Shown here: positions 14,999 to 24,436 of the stretch, piece after piece
Position numbering within the stretch: position 1 is the first letter of the stretch
Layout of the letters: each line of letters begins with the position of its first letter
Origin: Streptomyces eurocidicus
GTDB lineage: Bacteria; Actinomycetota; Actinomycetes; Streptomycetales; Streptomycetaceae
Assembly (NCBI RefSeq): GCF_002891295.1
Contig: NZ_LGUI01000002.1
Location: 62,001-126,000 of the forward strand
Reading direction: 5' to 3'
DNA: 64,000 bases
The notes under the pieces: model-generated
The model's input: only the letters and a program-made list of their open reading frames with translations
Database searches by the model: none
What the model was told of the DNA's origin: nothing
Position numbers and translations under genes: made by a program

Positions 14999-16159
14999 AT
15001 GGCGGTCGGAATGGCGGAGGCGGCGAGCGACGGTCCGCTCGGCGGCGTGCGCGTGGTCGAGCTCGCGGGGATAGGGCCCGGCCCGTTCGCCGCCATGCTC
15101 CTCGCCGACCTCGGCGCCGACGTCGTGCGCGTCGACCGGCCCGGCGGGCCCGGGCTGCACATAGACCCCCGGTACGACGTCACCAACCGCAACAAGCGCT
15201 CGGTGGTCGTCGACCTCAAGTCCGCCACCGGGCCTGCGACCGTACTGGACCTGGCCGAGCGCGCCGACATCCTTCTGGAGGGCTACCGCCCCGGCGTCAC
15301 CGAGCGCCTCGGCATCGGGCCCGAGGCGTGCCTCGCCCGCAACCCCCGCCTCGTCTACGGCCGGATGACCGGCTGGGGCCAGGACGGCCCGCTCGCACCG
15401 ACCGCCGGCCATGACCTGCCGTACCTCGCCGTCACCGGCGCCCTGGGCCTGGCCGGCCCCGCCGACGGCCCGCCGTACGCCCCCGCCAACCTCCTCGGGG
15501 ACTTCGCGGGCGGCTCCCTCTACCTCGTCGTCGGGGTCCTCGCCGCCCTCCAGCACGCCCGTACCACCGGCGTCGGCCAGGTCGTCGACGCCGCCATCGT
15601 CGACGGCGCCGCCCACCTCACCGCCATGATCCACGGCATGCTCGCCGCCGGCGCCTGGCAGGACCGGCGCGAGGCCAACCTCCTCGACGGCGGCGCGCCC
15701 TTCTACGGCACGTACCGCACGGCCGACGGCGGGTACATGGCGGTCGGCGCGCTGGAACAGCGCTTCTACGCGGAGTTCCTCGCCCGGCTCGGGCTGCCCG
15801 CCGGGCGGGAGGTGCCACCGCGCGAGGACCCGGCCCGCTGGGACGAGCTGCGCGCCGCCGTCGCCGCGCGCTTCGCGCAGCGCACCCGGGCCGAGTGGAC
15901 GGCCGTCTTCGAGGGCTCGGACGCCTGCGTCGCGCCCGTCCTCTCCCTCCGGGAGGCCCCGGACCACCCGCACCTCGCCGCCCGCGCCACCTTCGTCGAG
16001 CACGGCGGCCTCACCCAGCCCGCCCCGGCCCCGCGCTTCTCCGTCACCCCCGGCGCCGTGCGCCGCCCGCCCGCCCGGCCCGGCGCGGACACCGCCGAGG
16101 TGGCGCGCGACTGGGGCGTCCGCAGCCTCGACCCGCCGCAGAAAGGCCCGCAACGATGA
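14999..16159 (+). CDS. Alpha-methylacyl-CoA racemase-like family III CoA-transferase
   Basis: A 386-residue protein close to AMACR/MCR. The N-terminal block GIGPGPFAAMLLADLGADVVRVDRP is the racemase form of the family signature. His138 in AGHDLPYLAVTGAL and Asp168 in NLLGDFAGGS are 30 residues apart, like the catalytic pair of the mycobacterial racemase. It should interconvert the 2R and 2S forms of methyl-branched acyl-CoAs so that the following dehydrogenase can act. The start is ambiguous between ATG 14999 and ATG 15011 (MAEAASDG). It overlaps the next gene by ATGA and heads a four-gene beta-oxidation operon. Confidence 0.88.
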   Translation: MAVGMAEAASDGPLGGVRVVELAGIGPGPFAAMLLADLGADVVRVDRPGGPGLHIDPRYDVTNRNKRSVVVDLKSATGPATVLDLAERADILLEGYRPGVTERLGIGPEACLARNPRLVYGRMTGWGQDGPLAPTAGHDLPYLAVTGALGLAGPADGPPYAPANLLGDFAGGSLYLVVGVLAALQHARTTGVGQVVDAAIVDGAAHLTAMIHGMLAAGAWQDRREANLLDGGAPFYGTYRTADGGYMAVGALEQRFYAEFLARLGLPAGREVPPREDPARWDELRAAVAARFAQRTRAEWTAVFEGSDACVAPVLSLREAPDHPHLAARATFVEHGGLTQPAPAPRFSVTPGAVRRPPARPGADTAEVARDWGVRSLDPPQKGPQR

Positions 16160-17298
16160 AGCGTCAGATCTTCACGGCCGACCACGAAGCCTTCCGCGAG
16201 ACCGTCCGCACCTTCCTGGCCAAGGAGGTCGTCCCGCACTACGCGCGGTGGGAGCGGGACGGCATCGTCCCGCGCGAGGCGTGGCTGGCGGCCGGCCGGC
16301 AGGGGCTGCTCGGCATCGCCGTGCCCGAGGAGTACGGCGGTGGAGGGAACGACGACTTCCGTTACGGCGTGGTGCTCGCCGAGGAGTTCAGCCGGGCGGG
16401 CGCGGCCGGGCTCGCCGTGGGGCTCCACAACGACATCATCGGCCCCTACCTCACCTCCCTCGCCACCGACGAGCAGAAGCGCCGCTGGCTGCCCGGCTTC
16501 TGCTCGGGCGAGACGATCACCGCCATCGCCATGACCGAGCCGGGCGCGGGCTCCGACCTCCAGGGCATCCGGACCTCGGCCGAGGACCGCGGCGACCACT
16601 GGCTGCTCAACGGCTCCAAGACCTTCATCTCCAACGGCATCCTCGCCGACCTCGTCATCGTCGTCGCGAAGACGACCCCGGAGGGCGGGGCGAAGGGCCT
16701 CAGCCTGCTCGTCGTCGAGCGCGGCACACCGGGCTTCGAACGCGGCCGCAACCTCGACAAGATCGGGCAGAAGGCCCAGGACACCGCCGAGCTGTTCTTC
16801 CATGACGTCCGCGTCCCCAAGGAGAACCTCCTCGGCGAGCTGAACGGCGCGTTCGTCCATCTGATGACCAACCTCGCCCAGGAGCGCATGAACATCGCCG
16901 TCGCCGGCATCGCCGCGGCCGAGCACCTCCTGGAGCTCACCACCCGCTACGTCAAGGAGCGCGAGGCGTTCGGCAGGCCCCTCGCCAAGCTCCAGCACAT
17001 CCGTTTCGAGATCGCCGAGATGGCCACCGAGTGCGCGGTCACCCGTGCCTTCCTCGACCGCTGCATCGCCGACCACACGGCCGGCGAGCTCGACGCCGTG
17101 CACGCCTCGATGGCCAAGTGGTGGGCGACCGAGCTCCAGAAGCGCGTCGCCGACCGCTGTCTGCAACTCCACGGGGGGTACGGGTACATGAGCGAGTACC
17201 CGGTGGCCAAGGCGTTCACCGACGGCCGCATCCAGACGATCTACGGTGGTACCACCGAGATCATGAAGGAGATCATCGGCCGCTCGTTGCTCTCCTGA
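16156..17298 (+). CDS. Long-chain/branched-chain acyl-CoA dehydrogenase (LCAD-like)
   Basis: A 380-residue FAD enzyme introducing the trans-2 double bond into acyl-CoA. FAD/substrate blocks: [17 protein letters not shown] (126-140), GSKTFISNG, and the [15 protein letters not shown] segment. The C-terminus [18 protein letters not shown] lacks the MCAD-type Glu (Gly in its place), whereas Glu243 in [10 protein letters not shown] occupies the alternative base position used by LCAD and isovaleryl-CoA dehydrogenase. This points to long or branched substrates, in keeping with the racemase gene that it overlaps by four bases. The start is ATG 16156; the longer open frame lies inside the racemase gene. 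Confidence 0.93.
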   Translation: MKRQIFTADHEAFRETVRTFLAKEVVPHYARWERDGIVPREAWLAAGRQGLLGIAVPEEYGGGGNDDFRYGVVLAEEFSRAGAAGLAVGLHNDIIGPYLTSLATDEQKRRWLPGFCSGETITAIAMTEPGAGSDLQGIRTSAEDRGDHWLLNGSKTFISNGILADLVIVVAKTTPEGGAKGLSLLVVERGTPGFERGRNLDKIGQKAQDTAELFFHDVRVPKENLLGELNGAFVHLMTNLAQERMNIAVAGIAAAEHLLELTTRYVKEREAFGRPLAKLQHIRFEIAEMATECAVTRAFLDRCIADHTAGELDAVHASMAKWWATELQKRVADRCLQLHGGYGYMSEYPVAKAFTDGRIQTIYGGTTEIMKEIIGRSLLS

Positions 17299-17379
17299 AC
17301 GCCGGCCCCGCCCGTCCGCACCCCGCACCGTTCCTCCCGATCACCCCCGACTCGACGGATTCCCGAAAGGTTCACGACC

Positions 17380-18594
17380 TTGAGCACCGAAGCGTATGTG
17401 TACGACGCGATCCGCACCCCGCGCGGCCGCGGCAAGGCCAACGGGGCGCTGCACGGCACCAAGCCCGTCGACCTCGTCGTCGGCCTCATCCACGAGCTGC
17501 GGAACCGCTTCCCGGGCCTCGACCCCGCCGCCATCGACGACATCGTGCTCGGCGTCGTCAGCCCGCTCGGCGACCAGGGCTCGGACATCGCGCGGATCGC
17601 CGCCATCGCCGCGGGTCTGCCGGACACCGTCGCGGGCGTCCAGGAGAACCGCTTCTGTGCCTCGGGCCTGGAGGCCGTCAACCTCGCCGCCGCCAAGGTG
17701 CGCTCCGGCTGGGAGGACCTGGTCCTCGCCGGGGGCGTCGAGTCGATGTCGCGGGTGCCGATGGGCTCCGACGGCGGCGCCTGGTTCAACGACCCCATGA
17801 CCAGCTTCGACGTCGGCTTCGTGCCCCAGGGCATCGGCGCCGACCTCATCGCCACCCTGGGCGGCTTCTCCCGGCACGACGTCGACTCCTTCGCCGCCCG
17901 TTCCCAGGAGCTCGCGGCCACCGCCTGGAAGGAGGGCCGCTTCGACCGCTCCGTCGTGCCCGTACGCGACCGCAACGGCCTGGTGGTCCTCGACCACGAC
18001 GAGCACGTGCGACCCGGCACGACCGTCGAGGTCCTCGGGAAGCTCAAGCCGTCCTTCGCGGCGATCGGCGACGCGGGCGGCTTCGACGCCGTCGCCCTCC
18101 AGCGGTACCACTGGGTGGAGAAGATCGACCACGTCCACCACGCGGGCAACTCCTCCGGCATCGTGGACGGCGCCGCGCTCGTCGCCATCGGCAACCGCGA
18201 GGTCGGCGAGCGCCACGGCCTCACCCCCCGGGCCCGGATCGTCTCCGCGGCCGTCACCGGCTCCGACCCCACGATCATGCTCACCGGCCCGGCCCCGGCC
18301 ACCCGTAAGGCTCTGGCCAAGGCTGGTCTGACCATCGACGACATCGATCTGATCGAGATCAACGAGGCGTTCGCCGCCGTGGTGCTGCGCTTCGCCGACG
18401 AGCTGGGCGTCGGCCTGGACAAGATCAACGTCAATGGCGGTGCCATCGCCCTCGGCCACCCGCTCGGCGCCACCGGAGCCATGCTGCTGGGCACCGTGAT
18501 CGACGAGCTGGAACGGCGGGACAAGCGCTACGGCCTGATCACCCTCTGCGTCGGCGGCGGCATGGGCGTCGCGACCGTCGTCGAGCGCCTCTAG
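17380..18594 (+). CDS. fadA: Acetyl-CoA C-acyltransferase (thiolase)
   Basis: A 404-residue degradative thiolase that cleaves 3-ketoacyl-CoA with CoA in the last step of beta-oxidation. The nucleophile is Cys93 in [12 protein letters not shown]. The general-base residues are His in [15 protein letters not shown] and Cys in [11 protein letters not shown] at the C-terminus. NEAFAAV, the third active-site block, is present. It starts with TTG at 17380, preceded by GAAAGG. It lies 81 bp after the dehydrogenase and 60 bp before the fadB-type gene, with which it forms the usual FadA-FadB pair. Confidence 0.94.
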   Translation: MSTEAYVYDAIRTPRGRGKANGALHGTKPVDLVVGLIHELRNRFPGLDPAAIDDIVLGVVSPLGDQGSDIARIAAIAAGLPDTVAGVQENRFCASGLEAVNLAAAKVRSGWEDLVLAGGVESMSRVPMGSDGGAWFNDPMTSFDVGFVPQGIGADLIATLGGFSRHDVDSFAARSQELAATAWKEGRFDRSVVPVRDRNGLVVLDHDEHVRPGTTVEVLGKLKPSFAAIGDAGGFDAVALQRYHWVEKIDHVHHAGNSSGIVDGAALVAIGNREVGERHGLTPRARIVSAAVTGSDPTIMLTGPAPATRKALAKAGLTIDDIDLIEINEAFAAVVLRFADELGVGLDKINVNGGAIALGHPLGATGAMLLGTVIDELERRDKRYGLITLCVGGGMGVATVVERL

Positions 18595-18654
18595 CCGCTC
18601 CGGCCCGCCCCGCGTCCGCGTCCGCACCGCGAAACCTCCATGGAGACCTCGAAA

Positions 18655-20835
18655 ATGAGCTCGAACGTGAGCGAGAGCACCACCATCCGCTGGGAGCAGG
18701 ACGACGACGGCGTCGTCACCCTCGTCCTGGACGACCCGGACCAGTCCGCCAACACCATGAACGCCGCCTTCCAGGCGTCCCTCGCCGCGATCGCCGACCG
18801 CCTGGAGGCCGAGAAGGACTCCGTACGGGGCGTCGTCGTCACCTCCGCCAAGAAGACCTTCTTCGCCGGCGGCGACCTGCGCGACCTCATCGCGGCGACC
18901 CCCGCCGACGCCCGGGAGACCTTCGAGGGGAGCCTGCGCGTCAAGCGCGACCTCCGCCGCATCGAGACCCTCGGCGTGCCCGTCGTCGCCGCGATCAACG
19001 GCGCGGCCCTCGGCGGCGGTTACGAGATCGCCCTGGCCTGCCACCACCGCGTCGCCCTCGACACCCCCGGTACGAAGATCGGGCTGCCCGAGGTGACCCT
19101 GGGCCTGCTGCCCGGTGGCGGCGGCGTCACCCGTACGGTACGGCTCCTCGGCATCACCGACGCGCTCCTCAAGGTGCTCCTCCAGGGCACGCAGTACAAC
19201 GCCCCGCGCGCCCTGGAGGCGGGCCTGGTCCACGAGGTCGCCGCCACCCCCGGGGAACTCCTCGCCAAGGCCCGGGCCTTCGTCCTGGCCCACCCCGAGT
19301 CGCGGCAGCCCTGGGACGAGAAGGGCTACCGGATCCCCGGCGGCACCCCCGCCAGCCCCCGGTTCGCCGCCAACCTCCCGGCCTTCCCCGCCAACCTCAA
19401 GAAGCAGCTGGCCGGCGCGCCCTACCCGGCGCCGCGCAACATCCTGGCCGCCGCGGTCGAGGGCTCCCAGGTCGACTTCGAGACCGCGCAGGTCATCGAG
19501 GCCCGCTACTTCACGGAGCTGGTCACCGGCCAGACCTCCAAGAACATGATCCAGGCGTTCTTCTTCGACCTCCAGGCCGTCAACTCCGGCGCCGGCCGCC
19601 CGAAGGACGTCGCGCCCCGCAAGGTCACCAAGGCCGCGGTGCTCGGCGCCGGGATGATGGGCGCCGGCATCGCCTACGCCTGCGCCAAGGCCGGCATCGA
19701 GGTCGTCCTCAAGGACGTCTCGCGCGAGGCCGCCGAGAAGGGCAAGGCGTACTCCGCCGGGCTGCTGGCCAAGGCCCTCGCCAGGGGCCGGACGACCGAG
19801 GCCGAGCGGGACGCGCTGCTCGCCCGCATCACGCCCACCGGCGACGTCGCCGACCTCGCGGGCTGCGACGCCGTCATCGAGGCCGTGTTCGAGGACACCT
19901 CGCTCAAGCACAAGGTCTTCCAGGAGATCCAGCACGTCGTCGCCCCCGACGCGCTGCTCTGCTCCAACACCTCGACCCTGCCCATCACCACGCTGGCCGA
20001 AGGCGTCGAGAGGTCCGCCGACTTCATCGGCCTGCACTTCTTCTCGCCCGTCGACAAGATGCCGCTGGTAGAGATCATCAAGGGGGAGCGGACCGGCGAC
20101 GAGGCCCTGGCCCGCGCCTTCGACCTCGTCCGGCAGATCCGCAAGACCCCCATCATCGTCAACGACTCGCGCGGCTTCTTCACCTCACGCGTCATCGGCC
20201 GCTTCATCAACGAGGGGGTGGCCATGCTCGGCGAGGGCGTCCCGGCCGCCTCCGTCGAACAGGCCGCCGCCCAGGCCGGCTACCCCGCCAAGGTGCTCTC
20301 CCTGATGGACGAGCTCACCCTCACCCTGCCGCGCCGGATCCGCGAGGAGACGCGCCGCGCGACGGAGGAGGCCGGCGGCACCTGGGAGCCGCACCCGGCC
20401 GACGCGGTCATCGACCGGATGGTCGACGAGTTCGGCCGCACCGGCCGCAGCGGCGGCGCCGGCTTCTACGACTACGCCGACGGCAAGCGGACCGGACTGT
20501 GGCCGGGCCTGCGGGAGCACTTCGGCCGGCCGGACGGCGCGGAGGTGCCCTTCGAGGACCTGAAGGAGCGGATGCTCTTCTCGGAGGCCCTGGACACCGT
20601 CCGCTGCCTGGAGGAGGGCGTCCTCACCTCCGTCGCCGACGCCAACATCGGCTCGATCCTCGGCATCGGCTTCCCCGGCTGGACGGGCGGCGCCGTCCAG
20701 TACATCAACGGGTACGAGGGCGGGCCGCGCGGGTTCGTGGCGCGGGCGCGGGAGCTCCAGGCCGCGTACGGCGAGCGGTTCGCGCCCTCGGCGCTGCTGC
20801 TGGAGACGGCGGAGAAGGGCGAGCTCTTCCGCTGA
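18655..20835 (+). CDS. fadB: Multifunctional enoyl-CoA hydratase / 3-hydroxyacyl-CoA dehydrogenase
   Basis: A 726-residue trifunctional-type alpha subunit. The N-terminal crotonase domain (1-~200) has the oxyanion-hole block KKTFFAGGDLRDL and NGAALGGGYEIALACHHR, plus the second Glu in LPEVTLGLLPGGGG. The NAD-binding 3-hydroxyacyl-CoA dehydrogenase domain begins at AAVLGAGMMGAGIAYACAKAG (about 325), with catalytic His in IGLHFFSPVDKMPLVEII. Two C-terminal dehydrogenase helical domains follow, including GRFINEGVAMLGEG and GIGFPGWTGGAVQYINGY. I prefer ATG 18655 because GGAGA sits eight bases ahead; ATG 18640 lacks a site. It carries out steps two and three of beta-oxidation with the neighbouring thiolase and dehydrogenase. 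Confidence 0.94.
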   Translation: MSSNVSESTTIRWEQDDDGVVTLVLDDPDQSANTMNAAFQASLAAIADRLEAEKDSVRGVVVTSAKKTFFAGGDLRDLIAATPADARETFEGSLRVKRDLRRIETLGVPVVAAINGAALGGGYEIALACHHRVALDTPGTKIGLPEVTLGLLPGGGGVTRTVRLLGITDALLKVLLQGTQYNAPRALEAGLVHEVAATPGELLAKARAFVLAHPESRQPWDEKGYRIPGGTPASPRFAANLPAFPANLKKQLAGAPYPAPRNILAAAVEGSQVDFETAQVIEARYFTELVTGQTSKNMIQAFFFDLQAVNSGAGRPKDVAPRKVTKAAVLGAGMMGAGIAYACAKAGIEVVLKDVSREAAEKGKAYSAGLLAKALARGRTTEAERDALLARITPTGDVADLAGCDAVIEAVFEDTSLKHKVFQEIQHVVAPDALLCSNTSTLPITTLAEGVERSADFIGLHFFSPVDKMPLVEIIKGERTGDEALARAFDLVRQIRKTPIIVNDSRGFFTSRVIGRFINEGVAMLGEGVPAASVEQAAAQAGYPAKVLSLMDELTLTLPRRIREETRRATEEAGGTWEPHPADAVIDRMVDEFGRTGRSGGAGFYDYADGKRTGLWPGLREHFGRPDGAEVPFEDLKERMLFSEALDTVRCLEEGVLTSVADANIGSILGIGFPGWTGGAVQYINGYEGGPRGFVARARELQAAYGERFAPSALLLETAEKGELFR

Positions 20836-20862
20836 GCCGCGCTCCCGGGGCGCGGCCCCCGG

Positions 20863-20898
20863 CCGCCGGACGGGCCCGGTTCCCGGCCCGCCCGGCGG
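20863..20898. terminator. Stem-loop between convergent fadB and merR-type genes
   Basis: CCGCCGGACGGG and a CCCGCCCGGCGG-like arm around a short loop, filling the 63-bp gap. It is a likely bidirectional terminator. Confidence 0.45.
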
Positions 20899-21651
20899 TC
20901 ACGGCGCGGCGTCCTCCCGAGCGTCCTCCTGGGCCGCCCCCTGGGCGTCCCCCTGCGCGTACAGCTCCCGCAGCTCCCGCTTCAGGGACCGCTGGAACGC
21001 CGTGACCAGCGCCTGCACCACCAGCGGCTGCATATGCGCCGACAGCGACTTCATCGACGCGACGTCCGGCGTGTCCACCTCCTCGTGGAACAGCCGGGTC
21101 AGCGAGCGGGCCGTGGCGCGGGCGTGCTCCAGCAGGACCGCGCGGGCCGCGAGGATCGTGTCCGGCGCGATCGGCACGTCCAGCAGCCGCAGCCCCAGGT
21201 AGAGCAGCCCGGGATCCACCAGGAAGGCGTCGGCGTCCTCGGGGTCGCGCTCCAGGACGGCCATCGCGGTGAGCCGGTCGAGGTCGTCCTCGCCCAGGGC
21301 GCGCCCGGCCCGCCGCTCCAGGTGCGCGCGGGTCGTCCGCTCCGGCCCGTCCGGCATCCAGGAGGCCACCAGGGCGCGGTGGATGGCCAGATCGCCGGGG
21401 CTCAGCCCGTCCGGGAGGCGCTGGAGGTAGCGCTCGATGGCGGCGAGGGTCAGCCCCTGGTGCTGGAGCTCCTCGATGAGGGCGAGCCGGGAGAGGTGGT
21501 CGGGGCCGTAGCGGCCGACCCGGCGCGGGCCGATCTCGGGCGGCGGCAGCAGCCCCCGGGAGCTGTAGAAACGCACCGTGCGGACGGTCACCCCGGCCCG
21601 GGCGGCCAGTTCGTCGACGGTCAGGGTCGGTCCCTCGGTCTCCGTGGCCAT
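20899..21651 (-). CDS. MerR-family transcriptional regulator
   Basis: A 250-residue regulator. The N-terminal MerR winged helix is clear: LTVDELAARAGVTVRTVRFYSSRGLLPPP (9-37), then GRYGPDHLSRLALIEELQHQGLTLAAIERYLQRLP with the coupling helix. The ~170-residue C-terminal region is unlike metal-sensing MerR proteins (no Cys cluster) and probably binds an organic ligand. Gene order suggests fatty acyl-CoA or a related molecule, because it converges on the beta-oxidation operon. An inverted repeat at 21684-21722 upstream of its start may be its operator. It could equally regulate the divergent VOC gene. Confidence 0.85.
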   Translation of the reverse strand: MATETEGPTLTVDELAARAGVTVRTVRFYSSRGLLPPPEIGPRRVGRYGPDHLSRLALIEELQHQGLTLAAIERYLQRLPDGLSPGDLAIHRALVASWMPDGPERTTRAHLERRAGRALGEDDLDRLTAMAVLERDPEDADAFLVDPGLLYLGLRLLDVPIAPDTILAARAVLLEHARATARSLTRLFHEEVDTPDVASMKSLSAHMQPLVVQALVTAFQRSLKRELRELYAQGDAQGAAQEDAREDAAP

Positions 21652-21683
21652 CGGCGACGCCTCGCTCTCTGTTCCGCCCTTCG

Positions 21684-21722
21684 GGTTTCACAGTATTGCT
21701 GTACCACCGCTGCTGTGAAACC
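21684..21722. promoter_or_regulatory. Operator candidate upstream of the MerR-type gene
   Basis: Perfect 10-bp inverted arms GGTTTCACAG and CTGTGAAACC separated by 19 bp. A second, smaller palindrome ACAG-N5-CTGT sits at 21690-21702. A 19-bp interval between -35 and -10 is the hallmark of MerR-controlled promoters, so this region probably holds the regulator's binding site. It lies between divergent genes. Confidence 0.55.
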
Positions 21723-21822
21723 TCTCGCGGATCTCCCGGGCCCCGGCCGCCCCGCCACGGAGCGCGGTTGTCAGTGCCCGGTGGGACGCTGGCCTCACAA
21801 GGACCCGTGAAGGGAGAGTGCC

Positions 21823-22629
21823 ATGATCACTACGGATTTCGTCCCCGGCTCCCCGTCCTGGCTCGACCTCGGCTCCCGCGACGTGCCGGCCACCGCGGCC
21901 TTCTACGGCGCGGTGTTCGGCTGGGAGTTCAAGCCCTTCGGCGAGGAGGGCGGCGGCTACGGCTTCTTCCGGCTGGACGGCAGCACGATCGCCGGCCTCG
22001 GCCCGCTGACGGAGGAGGGCGCCCGCCAGGCTTGGATGATCTATTTCCACACCGCCGACGCCCAGGCCGCCGCGAAGGCCGTGGAGCAGGCGGGCGGCAC
22101 CGTCCGGCTCGCCCCGACCGACGCCGGTGAGTACGGCTCGATGGCCCAGCTCACCGACCCCCAGGGCGCGCAGTTCGCCGTCTGGCAGCCTGGGGAGACC
22201 AAAGGCGGCCTGGAGCGTGCCGACGCGCCGGGCTCCCTGTGCTGGACCGAGCTCTACACCACGGACGCCGCCGCGGCGAAGGCGTTCTACGGCGGCCTGT
22301 TCGGCTGGACGAGCTCGGACGTGCCGCTGCCGGGCGGCGGGGGCACGTACTCCCTCCTCACCCCGGCGGGCCGGGGCGAGGAGCGGATGCACGGCGGGCT
22401 GATGGAGCTCCCGTCGGAGCACCTCGCGCTGGGCGGCGGCAAGGCGTACTGGCACCCGGTGTTCGCGTCGGCGGACTGTGACGCCACGGTCGCGAAGGTC
22501 ACGGCGGGCGGCGGCTCCGTCCAGATGGGGCCGGAGGACGCGGAGGGCGTCGGCCGGCTGGCCGTCTGCCTCGACCCGGCGGGCGCCGACTTCGTGGTGC
22601 TCACACCGGCCGAGGCCGCCCGGGGCTGA
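21823..22629 (+). CDS. Two-domain VOC (glyoxalase/dioxygenase fold) protein
   Basis: A 268-residue protein made of two vicinal-oxygen-chelate domains. The halves repeat the same plan: SPSWLDLGSRDVPATAAFYGAVFGWEF with DPQGAQFAVWQP, and GSLCWTELYTTDAAAAKAFYGGLFGWTS with DPAGADFVVLTP. This matches a common Streptomyces family often annotated as hydroxylase, but the catalytic role is unproven. Metal ligands normally lie in the first and last strands of each unit; not all are obvious here. GGGAGAG precedes ATG 21823. It is divergent from the MerR-type gene and convergent with the M1 peptidase gene. Confidence 0.85.
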   Translation: MITTDFVPGSPSWLDLGSRDVPATAAFYGAVFGWEFKPFGEEGGGYGFFRLDGSTIAGLGPLTEEGARQAWMIYFHTADAQAAAKAVEQAGGTVRLAPTDAGEYGSMAQLTDPQGAQFAVWQPGETKGGLERADAPGSLCWTELYTTDAAAAKAFYGGLFGWTSSDVPLPGGGGTYSLLTPAGRGEERMHGGLMELPSEHLALGGGKAYWHPVFASADCDATVAKVTAGGGSVQMGPEDAEGVGRLAVCLDPAGADFVVLTPAEAARG

Positions 22630-22716
22630 CCCGGGCGCGCCCTGCTGAAGGGGGGAAGGCCGAGGGGCCCGGCGCGCCGCGTCACGCGGTGCGCCGGACC
22701 CCGGGGGCGGTGTGGT

Positions 22717-22738
22717 CCGGCCGGTCCGGACCGGCCGG
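22717..22738. terminator. Perfect 22-bp palindrome between convergent genes
   Basis: Arms CCGGCCGGTCC / GGACCGGCCGG with no spacer, two bases before the end of the M1 peptidase gene. It is probably a bidirectional terminator. Confidence 0.45.
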
Positions 22739-22740
22739 GA

Positions 22741-24249
22741 TCAGTGCTTGTGCGCGGCCTGCGCCTCCTGGATCTTCTTCCAGGACTTGGGCTGCGGGGT
22801 GGCCGCCAGCGACTTCGAGGTCTTGGCGGGCTTGCCCGCCTTGCCGCCGGGCGCCGGGAAGGCGGCGGGCTTCGACGTGGTGAACAGCCAGGTGTCGAAG
22901 AGCGGGGCGAGCTTCTTGCCGGAGACCTTCTCGGCGTACTTCACGAAGTCCTGCACCGAGGCGTTGCCGAACTTGTTCTCGGTCGGCCACTGCTTGAGGA
23001 TGGTGAAGAACGTCTTGTCGCCGACGGTGTTGCGCAGCGCCTGGATCGCGACGGCGCCGCGGTTGTAGACGGCGCGGTCGAACTGCTTGTCGGCGCCCGG
23101 GTCGCCCGGCTTCACCGTCCAGAAGGCGTTGTCGGCCGGGATCGAGTCGTAGACGTACTGCGCGAGCTCCTGGGCGGTGCCCTCGCCCTCCTTCTCCGAC
23201 CACAGCCACTGCGCGTAGGTCGCGAAGCCCTCGTTGACCCAGATGTCGCGCCAGTCCTTCACCGACACGCTGTCACCGAACCACTGGTGGGCCAGCTCGT
23301 GCACGATCAGCGAGACGTTCGCGCCGTTGGCGAAGCCCGAGGGGCTGTAGTACGGGCGGGTCTGGGTCTCCAGCGCGTAGCCCGTCTTCACATTGGGCAC
23401 ATAGCCGCCCAGCGCGTTGAAGGGGTACGGCCCGAAGAGCGTACTGCCCCAGTCGACGACCTCGGCGGAGCGCTCGACGCTGGCCTTGGCGGACGCGGCG
23501 TTGTCGCCGAGGTCCTTGCTGTAGGCGTTGATCACCGGCAGGCCGTTGGCGGTGGTGTCGGTGGTGATCTCGAACTTACCGACCGCCAGGGTGGTCAGAT
23601 AGCTGGCCTGCGGCTTGGTGGAGCGCCAGTTGTAGCGCGTCCAGCCGAGCTTCGAGCTCTGGGAGGCGAGGACGCCGTTGCTGATGGCCTGGACGTCGTC
23701 CGGCACCGAGACCGAGACGTCGTAGGTGGCCTTGTCGGTCGGGTGGCCGTTGCTCGGGAACCACCAGTACGACGACTCGGGCTCCTGCGCCACCACCGCG
23801 CCGTCCGGCGTGCGGTTCCAGGCGGTGAAACCGTCGATCTTCACCTGGGACGGGGTGCCGCTGTAGCGGACCACCACGCTGATCTGCTTGCCCTTCTCCA
23901 GCGGGGCGGACGGAGTGATCTCCAGCTCGTGCGCGCCGGTCGACGCGTACGTCGCCTTCTTGCCGTTGATCAGCACCTCGCTCACGTCGAGCGCGAAGTC
24001 GAGGTTGAAACGGGACAGCTGCTGCGTGGTGGTGGCCAGCAGGGTCGCCGTGCCCTCCAGCTTGTCCGTCTTCGGCTGGTACTTCAGGCGCAGGTCGTAG
24101 TGGGAGACGTCGTAGCCCCCGTTCCCCGCGGTCGGGTAGTACGAGTCCCCGACGCCCGGGGCCCCGGGCGTGGCGTCGGCCGCCGACGCAGGGATCGCCA
24201 GCAGCAGGCAGGCCGCGGCCGCGCTCGGAACGATGAGTCTGTGTCGCAC
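22741..24249 (-). CDS. Secreted M1-family zinc metallopeptidase
   Basis: A 502-residue exported aminopeptidase-type enzyme. The signal peptide is MRHRLIVPSAAAACLLLAIPASAADA. The N-terminal beta domain (about 45-230) precedes the thermolysin-like domain, with zinc ligands His317 and His321 in HELAHQWFG and Glu340 in DIWVNEGFA, exactly the HEXXH-X18-E spacing. The GXMEN exopeptidase motif is replaced by ALETQTRPYY, as in the short secreted actinomycete M1 subgroup. It lacks the large C-terminal domain of PepN-type enzymes. The C-terminus is a lysine-rich, low-complexity tail. It presumably trims extracellular peptides. It shares an intergenic region with the divergent S15-type peptidase gene. 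Confidence 0.92.
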   Translation of the reverse strand: MRHRLIVPSAAAACLLLAIPASAADATPGAPGVGDSYYPTAGNGGYDVSHYDLRLKYQPKTDKLEGTATLLATTTQQLSRFNLDFALDVSEVLINGKKATYASTGAHELEITPSAPLEKGKQISVVVRYSGTPSQVKIDGFTAWNRTPDGAVVAQEPESSYWWFPSNGHPTDKATYDVSVSVPDDVQAISNGVLASQSSKLGWTRYNWRSTKPQASYLTTLAVGKFEITTDTTANGLPVINAYSKDLGDNAASAKASVERSAEVVDWGSTLFGPYPFNALGGYVPNVKTGYALETQTRPYYSPSGFANGANVSLIVHELAHQWFGDSVSVKDWRDIWVNEGFATYAQWLWSEKEGEGTAQELAQYVYDSIPADNAFWTVKPGDPGADKQFDRAVYNRGAVAIQALRNTVGDKTFFTILKQWPTENKFGNASVQDFVKYAEKVSGKKLAPLFDTWLFTTSKPAAFPAPGGKAGKPAKTSKSLAATPQPKSWKKIQEAQAAHKH

Positions 24250-24436
24250 GAGTCACTCCAACTCGTAGAGGAGAACGATCACTCGAAGCCTATGTATTCA
24301 TCACCGGCACGGGAATGTCCATGGTGCGTCTGACATGTGACCGACATGTGCCCGTCATCACGTGGGGCCGAGGCCGTCACGAGGGTCTCTTCCCGCCCCC
24401 TTCTGCCCGGCAGTTGGGCCGCGCTACGGTCCGGCC

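Noticed and set aside
17341..20037. Minus-strand open frame of 898 codons opposite the thiolase and fadB genes
   Set aside because: It is a shadow frame of two conserved enzymes with low-complexity Gly/Val/Asp composition.
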